Below are positions 51,375 to 58,740 of a stretch of 64,000 nt of DNA, one piece after another. Below the pieces are notes generated by a model, which was given only the letters and a program-made list of their open reading frames with translations, was not told where the DNA came from and searched no databases. Source of the stretch: an uncultured Ignavibacteria bacterium (GTDB taxonomy: Bacteria > Bacteroidota > Ignavibacteria > SZUA-365). Made by a program: the position numbers and the translations under genes. The stretch spans positions 1 through 64,000 of the forward strand of contig CAJXVM010000016.1 in assembly GCA_913061095.1 (NCBI GenBank), written 5' to 3'. Every line of letters begins with the position of its first letter. Position 1 is the first letter of the stretch.

Positions 51375-52888
51375 GCAGACTGCAGAAGTACCTGTTCTTT
51401 GTCGGCTTCGATGCGCTATTTATCGCAGCCGCGTTCTACCTGACCGCGCTCTTCCGCGGACACAACCTGGCAGAGTTCATCGTGGATTACCGCACGCCTA
51501 TCGCGGTGTTTTCAGCTGTCTGGCTGATCGGATCTCTCCTTGGCCGGAAATTCCAGCTCAAGCGCGAGATGAGCATGAACGAGGCCACGATAGCAGTGTT
51601 CCGCACGAATGTGATTCTGCTGCTCGTGGTCACGGCCATCATCCTTTACGGCGGCATCGATTATTCACGTGTCGTGCTCATCGGCGCCATGGTGTTCACG
51701 ACAGCATTTGAGCTGCTCGCGACCTATGTGTATACGCTTGATCGCGAACTGACTGCGGCGAGCCGGCTTCGCGACACCATGCGCGAAAAGCCACGCCTGG
51801 ATTTCGAGTCGGAAGTCGAGCGGTCGGTACAGGAGTGGCGGATCGATGAGGGGCTCCATGATTCCATCGTCGATGAGGCGGGTGAAGCGGCATTTTCATT
51901 CATTCGTCTTCACCTGGGTGACCATCCCGGCCAGACGCTCTTCATCTCCACGACCACGCGATTCAATATCCTCGCTCAACCGATTGATGTCTACCGGAAT
52001 ATCGTAAACCTGCATCGCATCAACGACATCCAGTACGTCAACAAGTTTTTCGAATCCGTCAACGAACGTCTGCCGGCTGGTGGAATTTTTATCAACTGTG
52101 TTGAGACACAGGAACAGCGCAAAAAACGGCTTCTCGGGAAATATCCGCCGGTATTCAATTACCTCTACTACCCCCTTGACTACGCCTTCAAGCGTGTGTT
52201 TCCCAAGCTGGCATTCACAAAAGGAATTTATTTTCTCCTGACAAGAGGAAACAACCGCGTCATGTCGCGTGCCGAGACCCTGGGTCGGCTCTATTCATGC
52301 GGATTCGAACTGCTCGGTGATACCGCTTCCAACGGACGCATGTACTTCGCCGCGCGGAAGATCAAGGAACCGGTTTTTGATAAGAGTCCGACATACGGTC
52401 CCCTCGTCAAACTCAACCGTATCGGCAAGGACGGTAAGCTCATCGGCGTCTACAAGATGCGCACCATGTATCCATTCGCCGAGTACCTCCAGGAGTACAT
52501 CCATCGGAATGAGGGACTCGACGAGGGGGGAAAGTTCAAGGACGATTTTCGCATCACCACCCTTGGCCGTTTCATGCGCAAGCTCTGGCTGGATGAATTC
52601 CCCATGTTCCTCAACGTCTTCAAAGGCGAGATGAAGATCGTTGGAGTTCGCCCCCTGAGCCCACACTATTATAGCCTGTACGATGAAGACCTGAAGCAGC
52701 GGCGCATCAAGTACCGTCCCGGGCTCGTACCCCCCTTCTACGCCGACATGCCCAAAACGCTGGAAGAGATCATGGACTCCGAGCGGCGGTATCTCGATGC
52801 CTACGAAAAAGCGCCCTGGCGCACGGATACCGTGTACCTGTGGAAGGCCATGGTGAACATATTCTTCCGCAATGCGCGCAGCGGGTAA
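51371..52888 (+). CDS. initiating sugar transferase (WcaJ/PF02397) with an embedded methyltransferase-like segment
   Basis: 505 aa. Four hydrophobic segments lie within residues 1-125. A central soluble region (about 165-325: ERLPAGGIFINCVETQEQRKKR, SRAETLGRLYSCGFELL, GRMYFAARK) resembles the C-terminal half of a SAM-methyltransferase fold. A bacterial sugar transferase domain follows (YGPLVKLNRIGKDGKLIGVYKMRTMYPFAEYLQ, DDFRITTLGRFMRKLWLDEFPMFLNVFKGEMKIVGVRPLSPHY, YRPGLVPPFYADMP). It should move a sugar-1-phosphate to undecaprenyl phosphate, the first step of unit assembly. The usual hydrophobic hairpin before the catalytic domain is replaced by the soluble segment. Confidence 0.88.
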   Translation: MSRLQKYLFFVGFDALFIAAAFYLTALFRGHNLAEFIVDYRTPIAVFSAVWLIGSLLGRKFQLKREMSMNEATIAVFRTNVILLLVVTAIILYGGIDYSRVVLIGAMVFTTAFELLATYVYTLDRELTAASRLRDTMREKPRLDFESEVERSVQEWRIDEGLHDSIVDEAGEAAFSFIRLHLGDHPGQTLFISTTTRFNILAQPIDVYRNIVNLHRINDIQYVNKFFESVNERLPAGGIFINCVETQEQRKKRLLGKYPPVFNYLYYPLDYAFKRVFPKLAFTKGIYFLLTRGNNRVMSRAETLGRLYSCGFELLGDTASNGRMYFAARKIKEPVFDKSPTYGPLVKLNRIGKDGKLIGVYKMRTMYPFAEYLQEYIHRNEGLDEGGKFKDDFRITTLGRFMRKLWLDEFPMFLNVFKGEMKIVGVRPLSPHYYSLYDEDLKQRRIKYRPGLVPPFYADMPKTLEEIMDSERRYLDAYEKAPWRTDTVYLWKAMVNIFFRNARSG

Positions 52889-52938
52889 TCACCTCAACCT
52901 TTGTGTCGTTTCCCTCAGAATCACATACGAGTGAATTT

Positions 52939-53497
52939 ACCCTTGAAACACAGAGGACACAGCGGACACAGAGGATTCAGTTAGTCCCAACGTCTTATGC
53001 GATTTATTCCGTCGGTCAGTCTGACGACATTGAAGTTGATCAACAGACCGAGGTTCAGCTTCAGTACCTTCAAGTAGGTGAGAATTTGGGATTTATGGAC
53101 AGGAAGGACGGTTTCGACAGCTTTCAGTTCGACGACGATCAGCTTGTCAACGAGCATGTCGAGTCTGAAGCCTGTGTTCACAAGAATCCCGTCATATTCA
53201 ACAGGAACTCGGAGTTGTCTTTCAACCGTATGTCCCATTTTGACGAGGTCGTGTGTAAGACAGGTCTCGTAAAGTGCCTCCAGCATTCCAGGACCAAACC
53301 GTCTGTGAACTCTGATTGCACACTCAATGATGTCAGATGTGATTCTGTTCTGAAGAGCAATTCCCTTCATCGTGTTCCCCCTATTTTGTGCACGTAACAG
53401 CAATCTCAACATAGCGCCAGCCAATGCTCCGATCCATACAAAAACGCTTCCCTAAAAAAATCCTCTGGGTTCTCTGGGTTCTCTGTGTTTCAGGGTT
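52939..53497. mobile_element. family-B cassette carrying a GxxExxY gene
   Basis: Inverted arms 52939-52978 and 53459-53497. From TGAAACACAGAG inward they match at 29 of 34 positions and both end GAGGATT. The outer ends (ACCCTTGAAACACAG and AACCCTGAAACACAG) equal those of the empty family-B hairpins at 47250-47345 and 55135-55226. The stop codon of the cargo gene (TTA on plus, 52981-52983) lies two bases inside the left arm. The right arm lies inside the 5' end of the Wzi-like gene. No target duplication was found. Confidence 0.78.
52981..53370 (-). CDS. GxxExxY protein (putative PD-(D/E)XK nuclease fold)
   Basis: 129 aa on the minus strand, against all neighbours. Start MKGIALQNRITSD chosen: AGGGGG lies 6 nt upstream, and the longer TTG-initiated form adds unconserved residues. 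Family hallmarks: IRVHRRFGPGMLEALYE with G28-x-x-E31-x-x-Y34, VPVEYDGILV, FRLDMLVDKLIVVELKAVE with Asp71, Glu81 and Lys83 in PD-(D/E)XK spacing, PVHKSQILTYLKVL and GLLINFNVVRL. This family is uncharacterised; a nuclease fold has been predicted. It is the only cargo of the repeat-flanked cassette 52939-53497. Confidence 0.93.
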   Translation of the reverse strand: MKGIALQNRITSDIIECAIRVHRRFGPGMLEALYETCLTHDLVKMGHTVERQLRVPVEYDGILVNTGFRLDMLVDKLIVVELKAVETVLPVHKSQILTYLKVLKLNLGLLINFNVVRLTDGINRIRRWD

Positions 53498-55115
53498 GAC
53501 CCACTCGTACGATACCGTGTACGCACAGGACGTACCGGAACATATTTCCTGGACGACTCTCTATGAGTTTCTCGACGAACTCGCTTCAGCGCAGGTAATC
53601 GATCTGAACACGAGCGTGAAACCCTACTCACGGAAGCTGATCATGCAGAAACTCCTGGAGGCACAGAGTGTGCAGGACAAGCTTTCGACGCGGATGCGAG
53701 GGGAGCTGAAGTTCTATCTTCGCCATTTCCAGTTGGAGCAGGGCACGAATGAGCGCCGGCCGGGCGATATCGATTTGCTCAGAGACCGCGACAGGGCTTC
53801 GGCTTCGTTTTATCCTACCGGGATATTCTACGCCGACTCACTATTCCGGCTGGGCGTGACTCCGGTTCTCGGCCTGCAGTATTTCTCGAATGAGAATGAG
53901 AGCTTCTACCACCGCTGGCACGGGATCAATGCGTTCGGCTATATCGGTGAGCACGTGGGAGTCTATGCCAGCCTCCGAGACAACCAGGAAAACGTGCAGA
54001 TCACGCGTCCTGAATACCTGAACCAGCGATTTGGTGCGCCCGCGAAGGGCGCTGTCGGAGGTGGTAAGGACTACAGTGAGACGCGCGGTGGTATCACTGT
54101 CGGCTGGGATTGGGGATCGGTCGGCATCATGAAAGATCACTTCCAGTGGGGCAGCGGGTACAACGGGACGAACATCTTTTCCGGTCGTTTCCCGTCGCCC
54201 GGACAGCTGAAACTGCATCTCGCACCCACAAACTGGTTTGAATTCAACTACGTGCATGCGTGGCTGGTGTCGGAAGTGCTCGACAGCACACGCTCGTACA
54301 ATACCAGTGATGGTGTATTCCGTGAAGTTTTCCACGACAAGTACCTCGCGGCGAATCTCTTCACGTTCAAACCGCTGCGGCAGCTGCATGTATCATTCGG
54401 TAACTCCATCGTGTATTCCGACATCGGCGTGCAGGCGGCCTATCTCGTGCCGTTCTTGTTTTACAAGTCCGTCGACCACACCCTGAATGCAGCCGGCAAC
54501 AAGACAGGTCAGAATGCTCAGATGTTCCTGGACATCAGTTCACGGAACATCCGGCACCTGCATCTTTTCACAACGATATTCTTCGACGAACTGAACACGC
54601 GCCGTTTCACCGAGGGGGACGACAACAACTTCTTCAGCATCAAAGCCGGCGCGCAGCTCAGCAACTGGCCACTGCGGAACGTGATCGTTCGCGGTGAATA
54701 CACTCGCACGAATCCCATGACGTACAAGCACAACCTCGAAACGACGACCTTTGAGACCAACAGCTTCGTGCTCGGGCATTATCTCCGTGATAACTCTGAC
54801 GAGATGTACGCGTCGGTCATCGTCAAGCCGTTTCGCGGGCTTCGGCTGCAGGCTGAATTCACGAACGCACGAAAGGGACCGGACGTCACTTACATCAGGG
54901 GGACGGATGCAATCAAGGTACCGTTCATGGAGGAAGTGCGCTTCGAGATGCAGAGCATTCGCTTCGAAGCGGGCTACGAAGTCACGCACAACGGACGCGT
55001 ATTCGCGGCCGTCAACCTCCGGGACGTCAGCGGTCCCGATGCCGCGGCGTACGTCCCGAATGTGTACCTTGGGAAAACGACCACTCTGAGTGGTGGTTTC
55101 CAGATCGGCTTTTAG
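53424..55115 (+). CDS. Wzi-like capsule assembly outer-membrane protein
   Basis: 563 aa. N-terminal signal-like sequence (KRFPKKILWVLWVLCVSGL), a helical segment (WTTLYEFLDELASAQVIDLNTSVKPYSRKLIMQKLLEA), then a beta-barrel with alternating strands ending in FQIGF, the aromatic terminus for BAM recognition. FQWGSGYNGTNIFSGRFPSPGQLKLHLAPTNWFEFNYVHAWLVSEV is typical of Wzi-like proteins, which hold polysaccharide at the cell surface. The hydrophobic core of the signal peptide is encoded by the right arm of the GxxExxY cassette. Whether 53424 is the native start or one acquired with the cassette is open. Confidence 0.82.
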   Translation: MLRSIQKRFPKKILWVLWVLCVSGLTHSYDTVYAQDVPEHISWTTLYEFLDELASAQVIDLNTSVKPYSRKLIMQKLLEAQSVQDKLSTRMRGELKFYLRHFQLEQGTNERRPGDIDLLRDRDRASASFYPTGIFYADSLFRLGVTPVLGLQYFSNENESFYHRWHGINAFGYIGEHVGVYASLRDNQENVQITRPEYLNQRFGAPAKGAVGGGKDYSETRGGITVGWDWGSVGIMKDHFQWGSGYNGTNIFSGRFPSPGQLKLHLAPTNWFEFNYVHAWLVSEVLDSTRSYNTSDGVFREVFHDKYLAANLFTFKPLRQLHVSFGNSIVYSDIGVQAAYLVPFLFYKSVDHTLNAAGNKTGQNAQMFLDISSRNIRHLHLFTTIFFDELNTRRFTEGDDNNFFSIKAGAQLSNWPLRNVIVRGEYTRTNPMTYKHNLETTTFETNSFVLGHYLRDNSDEMYASVIVKPFRGLRLQAEFTNARKGPDVTYIRGTDAIKVPFMEEVRFEMQSIRFEAGYEVTHNGRVFAAVNLRDVSGPDAAAYVPNVYLGKTTTLSGGFQIGF

Positions 55116-55134
55116 CAATTAACCGCACGGAAGT

Positions 55135-55226
55135 AACCCTTGAAACACAGAGAACCCAGAGAACACAGGGGCTTTTTTCAAGAAATGACTCCTCTGAGTC
55201 CCCAGTGTCCTCTGTGTTTCAATGGT
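55135..55226. repeat. family-B empty hairpin (92 bp)
   Basis: Left arm from 55135 (AACCCTTGAAACACAGAGAA, continuing CCCAGAG). The reverse complement of the right arm starts ACCATTGAAACACAGAGGAC, continuing ACTGGGG. The loop is about 10 nt around TTCAAGAAATGA. It lies between the Wzi-like gene and gmd, 47 bp before the gmd start. Confidence 0.87.
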
Positions 55227-55273
55227 AGAATCGCTCTTCATGAACCGATAACACGCATAATAGACAAATAGCA

Positions 55274-56314
55274 ATGAAAACCGCTCTTATTACTGGTATT
55301 ACGGGCCAGGACGGCTCTTATCTCGCTGAACTTCTGCTCGAGAAGGGCTACACCGTCCATGGCATCATTCGCCGCAGTTCATCGTTCAACACCGGCCGCA
55401 TCGATCATCTCTACCACGATCCGTCCGTTTACAACGAGCGTCTGTTTCTTCACTACGGTGACCTCACCGATTCAAGCAATCTCAATCGTCTGCTCGAGAA
55501 AGTCGATCCTGATGAGGTATATAATCTTGCGGCACAGAGTCATGTTAAGGTATCCTTCGAAGTGCCGGAGTACACTGCGGAGGTGGACGCCGTCGGTACG
55601 CTGCGCTTTCTCGATGCAATCAAGGAGACCGGTGTGAAGACGAGATTCTACCAGGCCTCGACGAGTGAACTGTACGGGAAAGTGCGGGAGATTCCGCAGA
55701 GCGAAACCACACCGTTCTATCCACGTTCACCCTACGCCGTGGCGAAAATCTACGGTTTCTGGATCGTCGTGAACTACCGTGAGGCCTACAATCTCTACGC
55801 CTGCAATGGCATCCTGTTCAACCATGAATCACCCCGGCGCGGCGAAACCTTCGTGACGCGCAAGATTACCCGCGCCGCGGCACGCATCAAGGATGGCCTG
55901 CAGGAAAAACTTGTCCTCGGCAACATGGATGCAAAACGCGACTGGGGGTATGCACCCGAGTATGTCGATGCGATGTGGCGCATGCTGCAGCAGGACAAGC
56001 CGGATGATTTCGTCGTCGCGACGGGGGAAACCCACACTGTTCGTGAATTCACGGAGATTTCGTTCCGTGAGCTCGGGATCAACCTCCGCTGGCAGGGGAA
56101 GGAGGAGAATGAGCAGGGGATCGATGAGGCGACCGGGAAAGTGCTCGTTGAAGTGAGTCCCCGATATTACCGGCCGACCGAGGTTGACATCCTCATCGGT
56201 GATCCGGGCAAGGCGAAGGAGCAGCTCGGCTGGCAGCCTGAGGTGAAATTCGAGGAGTTGGTGAAGATCATGGTCGACGCGGACCTGGAGAAGGTGCGCC
56301 GACGGGGGTACTGA
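55274..56314 (+). CDS. gmd: GDP-mannose 4,6-dehydratase
   Basis: 346 aa, full-length Gmd: [110 protein letters not shown] (Tyr-x-x-x-Lys), [18 protein letters not shown] and [12 protein letters not shown]. It produces GDP-4-keto-6-deoxymannose for the GDP-L-fucose synthase gene downstream. It differs from the copy at 5070 in the substrate loop (RSSSFNT versus RVAIEAPQQRL), so the two are separately acquired rather than a recent duplication. Confidence 0.95.
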   Translation: MKTALITGITGQDGSYLAELLLEKGYTVHGIIRRSSSFNTGRIDHLYHDPSVYNERLFLHYGDLTDSSNLNRLLEKVDPDEVYNLAAQSHVKVSFEVPEYTAEVDAVGTLRFLDAIKETGVKTRFYQASTSELYGKVREIPQSETTPFYPRSPYAVAKIYGFWIVVNYREAYNLYACNGILFNHESPRRGETFVTRKITRAAARIKDGLQEKLVLGNMDAKRDWGYAPEYVDAMWRMLQQDKPDDFVVATGETHTVREFTEISFRELGINLRWQGKEENEQGIDEATGKVLVEVSPRYYRPTEVDILIGDPGKAKEQLGWQPEVKFEELVKIMVDADLEKVRRRGY

Positions 56315-56332
56315 TTTGCCATTTGCGCATCC

Positions 56333-56375
56333 AACCCCTCAGACACAGAGGACACAGGGAACACAGAGGTATTTC
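56333..56375. repeat. single family-B arm abutting fcl
   Basis: AACCCCTCAGACACAGAGGA, then CACAGGGAACACAGAGG, ends 7 bp before the fcl ATG. An in-frame ATG upstream (56323) would translate it as HRGHREHRG, a repeat-encoded peptide, so that extension is rejected as the start. Confidence 0.8.
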
Positions 56376-56376
56376 T

Positions 56377-57411
56377 ATGAAAAAATCTGACACGATTTAT
56401 ATAGCCGGTCACACCGGGATGGTTGGCTCTGCGATCTGGCGCCGGCTCGAATCCGAGGGATACAGCAATCTTATCGGCAGGCCGCTCGAAGAGCTGGATC
56501 TCACACGGCAGGCGGATGTCGAGCAGTTTTTCAAAAACGAGAAACCTGACTATGTCTTTCTCGCGGCTGCGCGCGTCGGGGGGATTCATGCGAACAACGT
56601 CTATCGCGGTGAGTTTATCTACCAGAATCTCGCGATTCAGAATAATGTCATCCACACCGCGCACGAGCATGGCGTGAAGAAGCTGCTGTTCCTCGGATCG
56701 TCGTGTATCTATCCGAAGCTCGCTCCGCAGCCGATGACGGAGGATGCACTGCTGACTGGTGAACTCGAGCCAACGAATGAGCCGTATGCGATCGCGAAGA
56801 TCGCGGGGATGAAGATGTGCGAGTCATACAAGCGTCAGTATGGCGATGATTTCATCTCCGCCATGCCGACGAACATGTATGGGAGAGGAGATAATTTCAA
56901 TCTGAAGAACAGTCATGTGCTTCCGGCACTGATCAGGAAGTTTCATCTGGCGAAGCTGATGAGGAATGGTGATCATGATGCTGTTCTGGAGGATCTGAGC
57001 AGGGATAATGCAACCACAGATTACACGGATTACACAGACGATCTTATCGAAGAGCTGGCCGAAAAAGGTGTTACGAAAGACTATGTGGAGATCTGGGGGA
57101 CGGGGTCGCCGAGGAGGGAGTTCCTGCATGTGGATGACTGTGCGGAGGCGCTGGTGTTCATGATGAAGAACTATGATGGCGAACAGCATTTGAATGTCGG
57201 TACCGGTGAGGATCTGACCATCAAGGAGCTGGCTGAGACGATCAAGGATATCGTCGGTTTCGATGGAGAGTTGCGATTCAATCCCGATTATCCGGATGGG
57301 ACGCCTCGAAAGTTGCTGGATGTATCGAAGATTAAGTCCCTTGGGTGGGAACCGGGGATTTCACTTGAACAGGGGATCCAGCGGACATATCATTGGTATC
57401 TATCACAATAA
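56377..57411 (+). CDS. fcl: GDP-L-fucose synthase
   Basis: 344 aa epimerase/reductase. [53 protein letters not shown] (catalytic Ser/Cys), [18 protein letters not shown] (Tyr-x-x-x-Lys), [27 protein letters not shown]. Converts GDP-4-keto-6-deoxymannose to GDP-L-fucose, the donor for the GT11 and NodZ-like transferases. Start at [12 protein letters not shown] loop near 212-221 ([12 protein letters not shown]) is encoded by a family-C repeat arm and lies where Fcl proteins vary in length. Confidence 0.93.
   Translation: MKKSDTIYIAGHTGMVGSAIWRRLESEGYSNLIGRPLEELDLTRQADVEQFFKNEKPDYVFLAAARVGGIHANNVYRGEFIYQNLAIQNNVIHTAHEHGVKKLLFLGSSCIYPKLAPQPMTEDALLTGELEPTNEPYAIAKIAGMKMCESYKRQYGDDFISAMPTNMYGRGDNFNLKNSHVLPALIRKFHLAKLMRNGDHDAVLEDLSRDNATTDYTDYTDDLIEELAEKGVTKDYVEIWGTGSPRREFLHVDDCAEALVFMMKNYDGEQHLNVGTGEDLTIKELAETIKDIVGFDGELRFNPDYPDGTPRKLLDVSKIKSLGWEPGISLEQGIQRTYHWYLSQ
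57013..57040. repeat. family-C arm inside fcl
   Basis: ACCACAGATTACACGGATTA followed by CACAGACG: 9-nt units CACAGATTA/CACGGATTA in frame, coding for TDYTDYTD. Same series as the arms at 4993, 58704 and 62004. Confidence 0.75.
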
Positions 57412-58713
57412 TTGACGCAGTTTTTCAGTGTGCGTGGTTTGTATCAGTCATTGAGGGGCTTCAACGAGACCGATAAATGGCCTTTAATGGTCATTCTATT
57501 TCTGATAGCTGCAAGACCACTGATCGACATCACCTGGGACTGGAAACACTCACTCGGCATTTCACCGCTGCAGCTGATCGGCGTGGGACTGCCGTTTTTT
57601 CTTTTATGGGCGGTGTGGAGAAAAACAGGCGATTTCAGCTCGTTTTTGCGATGTCACCAGGTGGTGACATCCGGGTGCGTATGTCACCGGGTGGTGACAT
57701 CGTGGCTTTTTCTCGGTTTTGCGGCCGGAGTGGCCGCTCTCGTCGTGGATCCGTCGAAGGAATCCGCCGGCATGGCGTTGAAGTTCGTTCTACCGGGTCT
57801 GATGATCCTTTTCGGCTTCCATTACCTGCGCAGTGAGCTGGTGTTGACGCGCATCGCGCAGGCGGTGCTGATCGCTGCGATTGTGCCGGCGGGATTCATC
57901 GTGTATGAGCTGATATTCGGTCCGATCGGCACATCGATCCGCAGCGGCGTGATCAGGTATACCGGTCCCTACGCCCAGGTATCCCTCTATGGCATCCATT
58001 TCAGCATGGCGCTGATGGGGGCCGGGTATCTCGCGCTGCGGCGGGAGAGTGCGGGCTGGTTCTATGCACTGCTCACGCTTACGGCGCTGCTGGCCTTCTC
58101 TTCCGCCTGGATAGTGCATCTCACGACCTGGGTGGTGTACATGGCTGTCCTTTCCCTGCTCATCCTGTTTCTGATCCTGCGCCGGGCATGGCTGAAATCG
58201 GGTATGCTCGTTGCGGTCGCATTGCTCCTGACTTCTGCCGGCTTCAGCATCCGCTCCGGCGAAGAATACGTGCCCATTGTCACGCCGGATATCGACGTGA
58301 TCACGGGCGAAGCGCCGCTGGATAATTTCGGAAATGCGAGGGGATATATCTGGCGCAATATCCTGTCCGCATTCGAGGATCTTCCGCTGCATGCGCAATT
58401 GCTGGGGTCATCGTTCTCCGGCAGGAATTACTTTGGTGCCGCCGGCTTCGGTGCGCATAACGACTTCCTGCGGATATTGATGATGTCGGGTATCGCCGGA
58501 CTGCTGCTGTACCTGGCCTGGCTGGGTCTGACGATTCGTGCGGTGCTGAGGCTGAAGGGGGAATTGAGGTTTCTGGGATTGGCGGCGGTGGTGATTCTGC
58601 TGGGGTTCTCGGTGGGATTGACGGCGACGTATATTGTGCCGCTGGGGGTGGTGGTGTTGGGGATTCTGGGAGGATTGGGGCAGATTAATCAGAGAAATCA
58701 TATCGCAGATTAG
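57412..58713 (+). CDS. O-antigen ligase/polymerase family membrane protein (Wzy_C)
   Basis: 433 aa with about 11 hydrophobic segments. The periplasmic loop contains EAPLDNFGNARGYIWRNILSAFEDLPLHAQLLGSSFSGRNYFGAAGFGAHNDFLRILMMSGI, with the GAHNDFLR signature of Wzy_C/WaaL-type proteins. A second Wzy-like candidate after 40889. The TTG start directly follows the fcl stop; Met26 (57487) is an alternative. Residues about 80-95 (RCHQVVTSGCVCHRVVTS) are encoded by a double palindrome in a loop between membrane segments. The stop codon falls in a repeat arm. Confidence 0.8.
   Translation: MTQFFSVRGLYQSLRGFNETDKWPLMVILFLIAARPLIDITWDWKHSLGISPLQLIGVGLPFFLLWAVWRKTGDFSSFLRCHQVVTSGCVCHRVVTSWLFLGFAAGVAALVVDPSKESAGMALKFVLPGLMILFGFHYLRSELVLTRIAQAVLIAAIVPAGFIVYELIFGPIGTSIRSGVIRYTGPYAQVSLYGIHFSMALMGAGYLALRRESAGWFYALLTLTALLAFSSAWIVHLTTWVVYMAVLSLLILFLILRRAWLKSGMLVAVALLLTSAGFSIRSGEEYVPIVTPDIDVITGEAPLDNFGNARGYIWRNILSAFEDLPLHAQLLGSSFSGRNYFGAAGFGAHNDFLRILMMSGIAGLLLYLAWLGLTIRAVLRLKGELRFLGLAAVVILLGFSVGLTATYIVPLGVVVLGILGGLGQINQRNHIAD
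57650..57701. repeat. tandem palindromes inside the Wzy_C gene
   Basis: GATGTCACCAGGTGGTGACATC (57650-57671) and ATGTCACCGGGTGGTGACAT (57681-57700) are near-perfect palindromes with the same ATGTCACC half-sites, 9 nt apart. They lie in frame within a hydrophilic loop. They differ from the nine-base-period families but share the inverted, frame-neutral character. Confidence 0.8.
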
Positions 58714-58740
58714 CGCGGATTCATGCACAGATTAGCGCAG
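58704..58740. repeat. family-C arm providing the stop and start of adjacent genes
   Basis: CGCAGATTAGCGCGGATTCA, then TGCACAGATTAGCGCAG. The TAG within the first unit stops the Wzy_C gene (58711-58713) and the ATG in TTCATGCACAG starts the next (58723), whose first residues MHRLAQRF are repeat-encoded. Confidence 0.75.

Noticed and set aside
53371-53424. Longer GxxExxY protein starting with TTG at 53424
   Set aside because: The extra 18 residues are not family-like and the ATG at 53370 has AGGGGG at proper spacing.
56323-56376. N-terminal extension of GDP-fucose synthase
   Set aside because: The 18 extra codons translate a repeat arm (HRGHREHRG) and precede the normal start of the Rossmann fold.
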